A stretch of DNA of 64,000 nt from Lichenostomus cassidix (taxonomy: Eukaryota; Chordata; Aves; Passeriformes; Meliphagidae): the NCBI GenBank assembly GCA_008360975.2, contig CM039193.1, forward strand, positions 4,516,501 through 4,580,500, given 5' to 3'. Position 1 is the stretch's first letter. Each line of letters begins with the position of its first letter. Under the pieces are notes generated by a model that saw only the letters and a list, made by a program, of their open reading frames with translations, was not told the DNA's origin and searched no databases. Positions 46,501 to 57,406 of this stretch are shown here, in pieces. A program made the translations under genes and the position numbers.

Positions 46501-49500
46501 ACTGTACAGCTGGAATTTAAGAGAGTGGAAGCCTGGTGCTCGGTTCCAGGTGAAATGGGTATCTCAGAACGGATGTGTTTGCACAGGGAGCTCTGTAAAA
46601 TGTTCAGTGTGTTATTGCACAGCCCGTGACCATGGCTGGGATACTTTTAGGGAGGTGGGTCTGAACTGGTCACGCACATGCTGATGATAAATTTGGGAAG
46701 ATAAATTGGTCTTTTCTTCTTTTGAAAGAGCCAAGTTTGGAAAAATAACACCCTACTTGGCTAGTGAGGCACTGTCAAGTTTATTATGCATTAGAGCTAA
46801 CCTCCATATAGCTCTGCAGCCATACGGTTGACTCTTTGCCAGGCTTTAAAATACGTTCTGTAAACGAAGATCTTGGTCAAGTTGGCTGTATTCCCCTTTT
46901 CCTCTCTGTCTCTGGGTGTTTGGGGGTTTATTTAATTTCCCATTTGTTTCAAGGACTTGTAAGAATTGCTTTAAAAAAATGAGAAAAGTTAAAGGAAATG
47001 TAAGTTTTCAGAGGAGTCTGTAACTGTGATAGCTCCATGAACAGCAATGTTTGTGAGCCCTTGGCAGCCTGAAGACCAGTGCTTACCAAGAAGAGCTGCT
47101 GAAACAGACCCCTGGTGTGAGCATGAAGTCTGGCTGGCTTCCAGCTCATGGGGAGCAAAGTGGTCATATATCAGAGAGCTATCGAAAGTTTTATAATGGA
47201 TATTTCCTAATTCTCCCCCCTCTCAAGGGAGAGGGAAATGTTCCCATGTAGCCTTGTTACACAGTGTAGTCTGATGCTAGCCAAGGCCATTAAATACCCT
47301 CTGGCCATTGCCTGATTGGCTGTTCTGCTCCCAAAGACAGTACAGGGGAAGCCCAGGTTGAGGTTCAGCAGGACCAGTTGGAGTTTGGCTCCTCCAGGGC
47401 TGTTCTCTCCTGTGGATTCTGCCACTGCAGCCATCCCTGTGGCCAAACCTCCACAGCAGAATGTCAGCAGATGAGGAGAATGGAGTGTGGTTGTGCTTGT
47501 GAACAAAATGTGACAGGAGGAGGAGGAGGCAGGACCCCATGCTGATGTACACTGGCAGATCTCCATGGGGCTCACCAAGAGACCTCACATGGGGCTGTGC
47601 TGGTGGCTTTGGGGAGGGACTTGGCCATAGTGTGGGTATCATCCACACCACATAAACTCTTCTGAGAGTGCTGAGGTCAATGCAAGGCTGCCTGCTGCAA
47701 AGGGTGATGGTGCCACAGGTTCCTGTGAGGCTCTTGGTGAGGTGCAGGTTGTGTCCTAGCTGGGCTGCCCCATTGCATATGAAGACCCAGTTGATTTACT
47801 GCCAGAGTTTTGTACCTCACATCTCTTGATGTAGTCACCTCCTCCTGGGTCTAACTACTGAGTTAATTGCCATGAAGAGTTCTACACCTTTGATCTCCTG
47901 GCCACAGAGCAAAGATGCTGTGACAGCTCAGCCAGTTCAGTTGTTGTGTGTGTTGGATATCTCAATGAGATGCTGGGGAAGGAAAGCAAAAGGCTGTGAT
48001 TATATGTTAAGCCTAATGACAATTGCTATGTGCCCTGGCTTGCAAACAGGGAAGTCTTTATGTCTTTCCTCCATTCTCTTTTACTCTTATATAAATGAAA
48101 AAAAAAAGTGGCAGTAAATGTGTTCCTTTTACACTGTGCAGGCGAGTCTCAGAGTAGCTGCTCTGTCCCTGGAGTTTCATCTCAGTGTTGGCTGAGGCAC
48201 AAAAGGCAAAGGGAGATGGACGAGAGTGGCTGGCAGAGACAGCCAAATAAAGGGTCTAACACAGAAACCTGAAGCTGCTCCTCACCACCAGGCACTAACA
48301 GCTTTTATTCTTGGGCTGGGCTGGCCTAAGCCCCTGAGGTGGGAAGCAGCAGGTCTGGCCAGGAAAGAGCTGTGTTGCCCTCTGCACATGCACTGAACTG
48401 TGTTTGGTCTCAGGCTGTGCTCCCTTGGTGGGAAGGGCTGTGAGGTTCTGTGCATGAAATGAAAGACACCATGGACCATCTGAACGCTGCAGAGCAGCTG
48501 TGAGGCCTCCTGAGCCACCCAGGCTGCAGGGAAATGCAGCACAAGTGGAAACCTGAAGTGCTCCTCTGAGGAAGGTCAGAAGGAACAGACTTCCATTTCC
48601 TCCTCCAAGAGCTCGTATTCTGCTGCTTTTGTGCTTTGCTTTACCTCCCCGAGGTGTTGCAGGCAGATCCTGCTTTGCTGAGCTTTTTCTCAGCTCAGTT
48701 TCTGTCCTTGGGAAGTGAGTCCTGGTTAAGATGCTCAGCAGAGCTCGGAGCATCTGATGCAGCAGGGAGTGGGTTGGTGCAGCCAGCAGTGTGAACAGCA
48801 GGTGACACCAGCAGGGCTGGGACCGAGGTGTGAGCGCTGGTAATTGGGACAGGCAGTTTAAAGCTGGAGGTTATCCATGCGCTGCCCGTGTTTGTCTCTG
48901 TGCAGTAATTAATTACCAGCACAGCCACTCCGGCAGGGCGAGTGACAGGAGCTGCCTGACCTAGTTCCTCCGGCACAGCCTGGGTGGTGTAACAGGTTGT
49001 GGCCAACACCCACCGCCCTCCCCAGCCTGGCAAAAAAAAGCCTTAAACGCTGAAAAGCTGCTCAGCTTTCTGCACTGCTGGGACCTGCCAGCCCATCCTC
49101 TGGCTGCCAGGACACACAGCAGGGACACTGGATGCCCGGTGGGATGTCACCACGGTGCTGGATGAGGGCACAGGGGTGCTGGCACTGCTCTGTTCACTTG
49201 TGCTGGGTCCACACCCAGCTAATTGCCTGCCTCAGATTGAACGTAGACGTTTGGGTCCTTTCTTTCCCTCTGACTAATTGCACCCTTCTTTCAGCTTTTT
49301 TTTTTTTAATCACCTTTCAGTAATCACTGGTAGTTATAGTCAATGTTGTGGCTGTCTCGAGGCTATTCAATCGCAGTGTGTGCATTTTTAGGGGTGTCTT
49401 TGGTTAATATGTATTTTTAAGGAATTGGTTTGAGGGAACAGGTGTGTTGGTATCTCAGTTCTCAGATCTTCGGGTGAAATGTTCTTATCAGCCTTTAACC

Positions 49501-50770
49501 TCTGGAAGTTACATGTGGTTTGAACAAACTGTGTCTGCTTTCACTTCTTGCTCTGGCTCTAAAGAGTTAAAATGACAGCTCCTGTGTGTTGCTTATTTTT
49601 TTAAATCTGCTTTAATCTGAGTTTACAGCCTAAAGATTTGCTTAGCACAGTTAATGCTCATCTGACTATCATCACTCTTGATCTGAGTTTTCATCAGGAT
49701 TTCAGACTTGTATCTCTATGGCAGTAAATTCTAGTGTTGTTGCTGTGTCTAATGAGGGTTCAGTGCTCTATTCATGACAGAGCTTGTGATTTTTATCACA
49801 TTCTAAGTCTGTGTCTGTGCAGCAAAAGACTTTAGCTCATATCTGAACAGGGGGCCAAATTCTGCCCATGGGCACTGAAGGCTGAGTTGGTCTTTACCAG
49901 ATGCTGACAGTGACCTAGTCCTGCTCTGCAGTAATTGCCAACCAGTTTGGACACCTGCTGCAGCCTTTGATTGCTCTGATGTTTATCAGGATGACAAAAG
50001 CCACCACCTGAATCCGCTGGACCAAGTGCAGTGTTTAGATAAGCCAGTGGTCTTTTGGCTGAATCTGTCTCACTGGTTAAAAGGATTGGTCCCTGTGCAA
50101 ACTCTAATTGAAAAATATCAGTTTCATCCCCTCCCCGGAGCTGCAGTCACTAGTCTGTTTAAACTTATTTACATCTCAAATGGAAAAGACTCAGATTCCA
50201 TTATCTGAATTACATACATCTAGTTAACCTCGTGCTGGTGACCTTGTTCCCACTTGGGATAAATATAGGAAAACCTTCCATCTTCATCTCCAGCCCGTGG
50301 CCGTGGGAGCACTGGCTGCCCTGGCTCTCAGGGCTCCCCATTTGCTCACTGAAGTCTCTGCTTGAATTACCCTGGCGATGGCAGGCATTGCAAATTAATC
50401 TTCTTACAGCCATTTTCCTCATCTATTTTTGAAATCTGACCTTGCTGATAAAGCAATGCTAAAACAGAAACCCCCATCTGCCAACCTCCAGGCTGAAGGA
50501 TGATTATAAAATCAAAATATTGCTGGAGTGAGTGGGAAGAGTCATGGTCCTGCACTCCAGAGCCACACGTATCACTGTCTGGATTTGTGTCAAGCCAAGG
50601 GCTGTCCAAGCTCCATGACAGCCCAGGGCAGAGCTGGATTACATTACAGCAATGGCCAATTGGGGAGCCAGATGGCAAATAATGTCATATTATGATGAAA
50701 AACACTTCCAGGCTCAGAGGGAATTGTCCAAGACACTGTCACTTGGAGAGCATTAGTCTGTCAAATACGG

Positions 50771-50875
50771 GCTGAGCTGGGCTTTGGCATCCTTTGCTTC
50801 AAATCCTTGCTCTGCTACTTAGCTACTGCAGGACTTCTGGGCAGTCCCTTCACTTCCCTGGATCTTTTCCCTTTT
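50771..50875 (+). mobile_element. MIR-like core-SINE remnant
   Basis: GGGCTTTGGCATCC, then TTCAAATCCTTGCTCTGCTA, CTTAGCTACTGCAGGACTTC and GGGCAGTCCCTTCACTTCCC track the MIR central consensus (gggctttggagtc..ttcaaatcctggctctgccacttactagctgtgtgacc..gggcaagtcacttaacctc). It is divergent but collinear over about 100 bp and is followed by a T/G-rich stretch. It lies in intron 5. Confidence 0.6.
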
Positions 50876-50949
50876 TTTGTTATTTTTTGGGATTTTTGGG
50901 GGGAGGGCAGGGGTGAATTTGGGTTTTTTGGTTGGTTTTTTTTTTTTCC
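50874..50949 (+). repeat. T/G-rich low-complexity tract in intron 5
   Basis: Runs of T interleaved with GGGATTTTTGGGGGGAGGG and GGGTTTTTTGGTTGG, ending in a T12 run. It directly follows the MIR-like remnant. Confidence 0.8.
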
Positions 50950-51689
50950 TGAGCCTCAGAGTGGCCCCAGTGTCCTGCCACTGTTACTGTGTGGTGATAC
51001 AGGATAATAACTAGTGCTGATCCATCCTGTTTAGAGGTCTGCAGCAGCTGGAGAGACATGGTGGCAGCCCTGCTCTTGGGGTGACCTGTTTGTCCTCTTT
51101 GCTTGCTCAAGACATCTGCAACATCTTCAAGAGGTCATTTTAGAGAGGATCCTCTTACCTGTTCACTCCTTTACAGCTTCTAAGCAAATGTGTTTGAAAC
51201 TGAGGGCATTGGCACAGCAAATCCCTCACTCTGAAAGCACAGACTGAAACTTCATCACCTGGAGAAGTCAGATCCCTTCATGCTCTCTCTGGTCTCCTAA
51301 ATCCCTCAATGAAGTGGTTTGTGGGATCACTGTTAACACTTGTGGCCATGCCATAGCAGCCAGTAAAGTGACCAGAGTTTCTTAAGGCCAGTATCTAGGA
51401 AAAAGCAAATAAACACAGAAGAGCAGCCTCGTAATTACTATTGCTAATTAGTTAATGGCTGTGAGGTGCTTTGAAGATGAAAAGTGAGGAGGTGCTTGGT
51501 TATTAAGCCCCAAGCACCCTTGTAAGGCCAGCAGCAGCTCTTGCTGGGGATCAGCACAGACTCTGTGCTGCAGCAGCTCATCGAGCTTATCTGGGAGCCA
51601 GCAATAAATCGAGAGAGCCTTGGGGAGTTAAATCTCCTTGAGTTTCTTGTAGGCTTAAAAGGCAATGAGCCCCATGTAGCTGATTTCAC

Positions 51690-51772
51690 CTTTGGGCAGG
51701 GAGATGGTTTTGATGAACTTTTAAGGTCCCTTCTGGTCTTGTGTTCCCTGATTTTGTGATCCAGGGACAGCT
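51690..51772 (+). mobile_element. Degraded CR1-like 3' fragment
   Basis: GGGAGATGGTTTTGATGAAC, then TTTTAAGGTCCCTTCTGGTC and TGATTTTGTGATCC resemble an older CR1 3' tail (..gatgacctttaaggtcccttccaa..attctgtgattc). Similarity is partial and the upstream boundary cannot be set; the CR1-derived part might extend left toward 51540. It lies in intron 5. Confidence 0.45.
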
Positions 51773-53374
51773 TTGCTGAGCCAGACCTCACCTTTCATGC
51801 TGAGCTGAGGTTCCCTGTGATGGCATTTTCTCCCATCTGAGTTCTCTGCCTGCTGGTGCAGGAGAGCCCAGTGCTGGGGTGACCTGATCCCCTGTAATCC
51901 TCTCACCACCACAGCTGGCCTCAGAGGCTGCTCGGGCAGATGCAATTCAAGCTTTCAAAAAGGCAGCTCAGATGTGCATGACAAAGACTAACCTGATACA
52001 GACCTGGAAGTAACAAAGTGCTTTAAAATTGCACCTACGTGAAGAGTTTCTGGGCTGCAATCTTGCCTCTTTTCTTAAGCATCAACATGAAACAGATCTG
52101 AAGGAAGGATGAACTTCCAGCTATTTTTTTTTTCTCTTAACTTGTGATGCACCCCTCCTCTTCTTCTAATAAAATATGTCTGGGAATGCTTTGGAGGCTA
52201 TTCCTGCATAGCTGTTGCCACACCTGTTGGGAAGGGGAAATTCCTCTTGGTCTGCCTGTCGGAGAAGCCTGGGGGAGTGCTGCTGCTGGAATGTTTTATT
52301 GACAAAGCTGGCAAAAAACTTCCTTTCCATGAAAATTGAATTATTTGTTTGTTCACTTTTGAATTTAGTCTCTGTGGGCCAGACCTGCAGCTGTGGTAAA
52401 TTAGCTCAGCTCCAGATGTGCCCTAATATATTTCGAGATGTCATTTCCCTGTATCTGTATGTAATTCTGTAGGTCTTCCTGCTGCCCTGGTTTTGGCATT
52501 ATTTCAGTTTTTGGTCTGCTTTGTCTCCTCATTCAGCCAGCAGATCCTGAGGACAAGGATTGTGTTGGGATCTCAGTGACATGTCAGGCATCATGTCTAC
52601 TATCTTCACTTGCAGAGGTCAATAAGAAAAATCTGTGTTTGTGGGCTGGTTCATAGGCTGTTCTGTGTTTTACTTGCTGTTTGCAGGATGTATAAAGGCT
52701 ACAACTGTCAGTGCATCTCCTTTACTCTTCCAGTGTTACTGCTGGTCCCAGAGTAGAACTAAGGCTAGTTTTTTTTCTGGTAAGAAACTAACTTGGGAGG
52801 TTTGTGCTTAAGCTTGTAAGCAGGAGAAAAAATGATCCTGATGTAGTTTTGATGCTTTGGCACCTGCAGAGTTACTGAGTACACAGTGCTGTTAGGACAG
52901 GGCTGGTTTTGGAGTGGGCTCAAGGAATTTCCAGCATGGGGGTCTGTGAGTTTTTCCTGAACATTGCTCTAGAACTCCGGGGGCTTGGAAGAACTGGAGG
53001 CTGTAGGATCCAGACTGAGTGGGACAAAGGACGGTTATGCTGTCCTTGTGATTTATCAGTATAACTGGTTTAGCACTGGGGGGCTGTGAACCACCATCAC
53101 AACAAAGAATGAATGGTCCTAAACCTATAAGCACCCAAACTCTTTACCAAGAGATGGATGCAGTTTCTTGGATTTCTCTTGGCTGGGACATGGCAATCCC
53201 AGTGGATAGATTCACCCAAGCTTAGCTTCTGTGCTCTGGAGAGCACCGAGCTGGGAAATACCCTTTTTTCTAGATCGAATCAGGGGTTTAGATCTTGTCA
53301 AACACTTATACTTGTCCAGCTGGTGTCAGCTCCTGGGTGCCATCCAGCCATGAGCCTGCCATGCCCGAGCCCTG

Positions 53375-53490
53375 CAAGCGTTGAATGCCAGGCTGGATGG
53401 AGCTTGGAGCAATCTGGTCCTGGTGGAAGCTGTCCCTGCCCATGGCAGGGGGCTTGAAACGAGATGGTTATAAGGTCCCAATCCCCACCA
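53375..53490 (+). mobile_element. CR1 retrotransposon fragment, 3' end, + orientation
   Basis: The CR1 3' core is recognisable as GCCAGGCTGGATGGAGCTTGG, AGCAATCTGGTCCTGGTGGA, CTGTCCCTGCCCATGGCAGG and GATGGTTATAAGGTCCC. The terminal 8-mer repeats are lost or degraded. It is 5'-truncated, lies in intron 5 and ends about 280 bp upstream of exon 6, directly next to the CpG-rich patch. Confidence 0.85.
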
Positions 53491-53504
53491 GTCCCTGTGA
53501 CCTC

Positions 53505-53935
53505 GCCCTGAGGAAGGGGTGAACTTCAAGCCTTTACAATCCCCCCGTAACGCGTCCCGCTGAGCTGGGCTGCACTCACACCGAGCAGCATCCCCAGAAA
53601 CGCAGCAAAAGCAAAGCGAGCAGGCGGCGGACAGGACGGTGTGTCGGTGTTCTCGGTGGCAGCAGGGGGACACGGGGCGGGAGCTGTGGCAGGCAGAGCC
53701 AGCACCGCCTCCCGCTGCCCCCTCCCCTGCCGGCCCCTCCCGGCTCACTCTGCTCTCTCCGCAACAGGGGCACATCGAGGTGGACAGCGAGACCGTCTTC
53801 AAGTTGGCCGCCCTGGTGCTGCAGGTGAGTTTCTCCCCCGGTTTGGCTCAGCTCATTCCCATTCCCGGTTTTTTTTCCCTCTCCATACGGACAAACCCCC
53901 GCAGGGTTGTTTGTGGTCTCCGCGGCTGGGAAGTA
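53505..53935. promoter_or_regulatory. Intragenic CpG-rich patch around exon 6
   Basis: By hand count there are roughly 30 CpG in about 430 bp, in clearly G+C-rich DNA (for example GGCGGCGGACAGGACGG near 53621, CCGGCCCCTCCCGGC near 53730). It begins about 240 bp before exon 6 and extends about 100 bp into intron 6. No TATA box was seen. It may be an intragenic CpG island or alternative promoter, or simply a local GC hotspot. Confidence 0.5.
53768..53824 (+). CDS. FRMD4B: FRMD4B coding exon 6 (residues 168-186, F2 lobe helix)
   Basis: A 57-nt exon, phase 0 at both ends, from acceptor CTCCGCAACAG to donor CTGCAG|GTGAGT. It encodes GHIEVDSETVFKLAALVLQ, a helix of the F2 lobe. The alignment with the generic FERM pattern (..E.A..LAALALQ..) is clear. 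Unlike the neighbouring exons it is GC-rich (GAG GTG GAC AGC GAG ACC GTC) and sits in a CpG-dense patch that begins about 240 bp upstream, so third positions are almost all G or C. As a 57-nt symmetric exon, skipping it would keep the frame but delete most of an F2 helix. Confidence 0.94.
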
Positions 53936-54760
53936 GAGGGGAAGCTGGAAGGCACAGGAGTTGTTTTTCTCATAGAGAAATATTTGTTTGAGGAGTTTTA
54001 AATTGAAAGAGTAAAAGCTCATCAAGGGAAGTCATTTATCTGGGCAGGTTTCCATTAAATTTATCGCTTAGCCTAATTTAAATACATTCCAGCGATCTGG
54101 GAAGAAAAGTGTAAATATTGTAGCTAAATCAGCTATGTTATGCCTGTGAATCTTCTTCTCAGAGCATATGGTTTTGATACCTCTGTTATGTTGAAATATA
54201 CAGTGTCAGTTTTCCCTTTCATTAATCAAGTTTTGTTGTACTGAGACTTAAACTCCAATTATTTACCGCTTTCTGTGAAATAGAATTCTACCTTTAAAAT
54301 ATTCTGGGTTTTCCCCCATTGCATTGTCACTGACGAAGTGCCACAGCAAAGCTACGGCAGCTTGATCTGCCTGAACAGTTGTTTTCATCTCGAGTGAGCA
54401 CAATTCCTCCCAAGTGCTGACCTGACTGTACAGCCAACCTTTGCCTGGATGAGAGAGAGGAGAGAGAATTGTATTTCACTTCTTGTGCAGTAAAAGCGAC
54501 ATTTGATTTGCAATGTGAAATTCATCCCCGTTTTGGAAGCAGTTTTATTTATGCTGAAGGTGGATTATCTGCAGCTGGGAGCGTAAGGGGCCAAGTGTAG
54601 CTCTGGAGCACATGCAGGCAGGCTCTGTGTTTTGCAGGGAGTGTGGTGGGGTCAGGATCTGCCAGCAGAGCTGTGGGAGTGGGGAAGTGAACAATGCTGG
54701 GAAAATCGAGGGCTTTTGAAGAGATCATGTTTTAATTCTGTCACTGTTTTTCAATTGTAG
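53825..54760 (+). other. FRMD4B: FRMD4B intron 6 (936 bp)
   Basis: GTGAGT to CAATTGTAG. It is GC-rich at its start and shifts to A+T-rich DNA by about 54000. No repeat was recognised. Confidence 0.9.
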
Positions 54761-54783
54761 GAAGCCAAAGGGGACTATTCCAG
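54761..54783 (+). CDS. FRMD4B: FRMD4B coding exon 7, 23-nt microexon (residues 187-194)
   Basis: A 23-nt microexon between acceptor CAATTGTAG and donor CCAG|GTAATA. It encodes EAKGDYS plus two bases (AG) of the next codon, matching FRMD4B ..LQEAKGDYTS.. and the general FERM pattern LQ..FGDY. The length is not a multiple of three, so it must be included to keep frame; the next exon should supply one base completing Ser and then a DENARKDL-like sequence. I did not find that exon before base 64000. Intron 6 upstream is 936 bp. Confidence 0.9.
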
Positions 54784-57349
54784 GTAATAACATTTTCCTT
54801 TCTAATGCTGGTGCTCTTGATGGATGTGTTTTTCTGTGTTGGCATTGTATTGCAAACAATCACAAATGGGGGTAAAGTCCAGCTGCGAGCAGTGCCCGAA
54901 GAAAGTGAAATGTGCTGCTGGGTTGGATAAAATCTGAGTCTGCAGGGTGAGTAATGCCTTTTGTGAGCAAGCTCTGAGTCAAAACAGGGTTTCAGGACTC
55001 CATGCATTGCTCCCCTCCCAAATGCGGGTGCTGAATTGGGAGAAGGGGAAAGCTCCCACACTTCCCTGCCAGAAAACCTGTGCTTTGCCAAACTTTTGCC
55101 AAGCAGACTTTCACCTGTGCTTTTGCAGGACTGTGTTTGGGTCCATGTGGGTGACCTTGCCTACAGCCCTGCCCGTGCAGGGGCAGCATGTGTAGGGACA
55201 TGGGGCCATCAGCTGCCCCGGGGATCAATGAGCTGTGTTCTCCTGCAGCTGCCCCTGGGCCTCTCCCTCCCCACACTTGACCCAGCAGTTGTGTTGTGGC
55301 TGATGTATGACCTCCTGGCTGGGCTTGAGCTGTCTCAAGCTGCAGCATCAGGTTGGGCTTCCCCTTGGAGGTGTTTCTTACCCTGCTGTGGTTGTGACAA
55401 GGGGCTGTGGGGGGCAGGTGGGGTCACACTTGGACCTGCTGGAGCCAGGGGGAAAGACCTTCCATTAGAAACAGCTCACTAAGCAAATAGAGATTCAGAA
55501 GATTGGCTTTGGTCATGTTAATATTTTACTGCTTGCTGAGTTTCCATGTGGGAAGAGAGGTGTGTTTTACCCTTTAGCTACGAGAGCTTTGGAGAGGCTC
55601 AGTACAGAGCTGTGTGCCCAAATGCAGGGAGCAAGTCACGTTTGACTGCCAAAGTGACTCTGCTTTCCCTTCAGGGGGCACTTGTCAAGTAAAGTGCCAC
55701 TGCCCTAGACCCCTTCCCTCCAAGGTCTGTCCCTTCTCCACTGAAGGACACGCTCTGTGAAGTCCATCAAACCTCCTCCTCCTGTTTGCTGGCATGCTGT
55801 CACACCTGCAGGGAGAAAAAGGTGTCTTTGATCAGCTGCATGGGCTGGCTGTGCAAACCATTGCTGTTCCTGTTCATGCTGTAGACCTGCTTTGTGACCC
55901 CCAGTATATTGCTTATACCTGTAGTCTGCTGCATTTTTCTCTAGATAAACCCCTTATCTTGCCTGATCTCGCAGGGACACCCTAAGTTTACTCAGTTTAG
56001 GCACAGATAACCAGAAAATCACTGCTGACTCCACAATAAGTAACTTGTTAAGCTGTAGCAACTGGTGGCACAGTGCTCTTGATTCTCAAGAACAGGGGCT
56101 AAGGTTAAAAACCACCTTTGTGATGAAAACCTCCCTATGTGGTTTAACTGAAGGCTGCCTCCTTATCATTTGCCGTAAATAGGTTTGTAAGTATGGCTTC
56201 ACGAGCCCAAGAACTGTGTCTGTGGTTGTTTTCCATGGTTCCCTGGACATGTTGCAAGGAGTGGATTGCCCGTGGTTACCTTCAGAAGTATTTAAAGAAA
56301 ATTGGAGGGAAGAGCACTCTGCTACAAGAGTGATTTCCAAATGCAGCTCTTCCCCTAAGAGTTGTGTGGAAATAGCTGCAGCATTGTTTGCTCTGGTTAA
56401 CTGAGCATATGTTATGCCCCTGTAGCAAATGAGCATGGCCAGCTGTCCCAGGCCCAGTGAGCACACCAGGAGCAAAGGAATTTCATGTCACATATCACAA
56501 GTGGTCCTTTGGGCCAGTGCTGATAAAGCACTGGCTTAATTAGCACCATATCTTAACGACAGTACTGAAGGGCTGCCCAGCTTGCTGTGGTGCAGAGAGT
56601 GTCCCTGCAGCAGTGCTCCTGTGCCTTGTGATTTTGTGGCCCTTTGCAGTGCTTTGGGCTTGGTGTGTTCTCTGCTCGCTGTCATTTGGCCATTCTGCTT
56701 TGAATCACCTTCTGGAATTTGCCTCTTGCACCACTTCTGCTTCCGTGAGAACAGGCAGGTTGATTTTTTTAATATTGGATTAGTGATGAATGAACGCTGG
56801 TAAATACAGGAATTGCCTGAAGTCCTGGAGATTAGCCCTCTGGAAGTGAGAATTGGGCCAGTCCAGGCAACTCTGGGGGATCTCTTCCTGGCTGAATTTT
56901 CACACACACCCCATAGGCACCTTTTCCACGGGGACACATCCTGTGGTGGGGTCACCGTGTGGCAATCCCACTGACGTCAGCTCCGTACCAGGGCACGAAT
57001 GCATCAGCCTCTGCAGGAACCTCTTTCCCAATCCACTGCTCAAATTCTCAGATAACGCCTTGATGGCAGGGAGCAGCAGCCTCCTGAGAAACACCCTCCC
57101 CTGCCCCTTGCTGAGTGGGTGAGCACATTCCTTGGAAATCTGTTTCTTTTCAGTGAGCAAACCTGACGGCGTGGGCGCTTGGAGAAAGTAAAAAACTTTC
57201 GATTTCTACACCACAAAGGTCACTCTGGAGGGGCTTTGCAGTCTGGTAGCACTGGCAGCTGGAAATACCAGGGACTTTGGGGTTTGGCCCTTGCAGGTGC
57301 TTTGCAGTAGGACCCCAAAGTCCTGGGCTGGGCTCTTACAGGATGGGGG

Positions 57350-57406
57350 GATTCATAGAATCATAGAATGGTTTGGGTTGGAAGGCACCTTAACAATCAT
57401 TTGGTT
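57350..57406 (-). mobile_element. CR1 retrotransposon fragment, 3' end, - orientation
   Basis: TTCATAGAATCATAGAATGG followed by TTTGGGTTGGAAGGCACCTT and AACAATCATTTGG is the reverse complement of the CR1 3' terminus, including two copies of the terminal 8-mer. Only about 57 bp remain. It lies in intron 7. Confidence 0.87.

Larger units (their letters stand above)
43562..53767 (+). other. FRMD4B: FRMD4B intron 5 (10.2 kb)
   Basis: GTAAGA to GCAACAG. It contains an A+T-rich block near 45361-45467, a MIR-like remnant, a degraded CR1-like tail, one clear CR1 fragment and the start of the CpG-rich patch. No internal exon was recognised. Confidence 0.9.
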
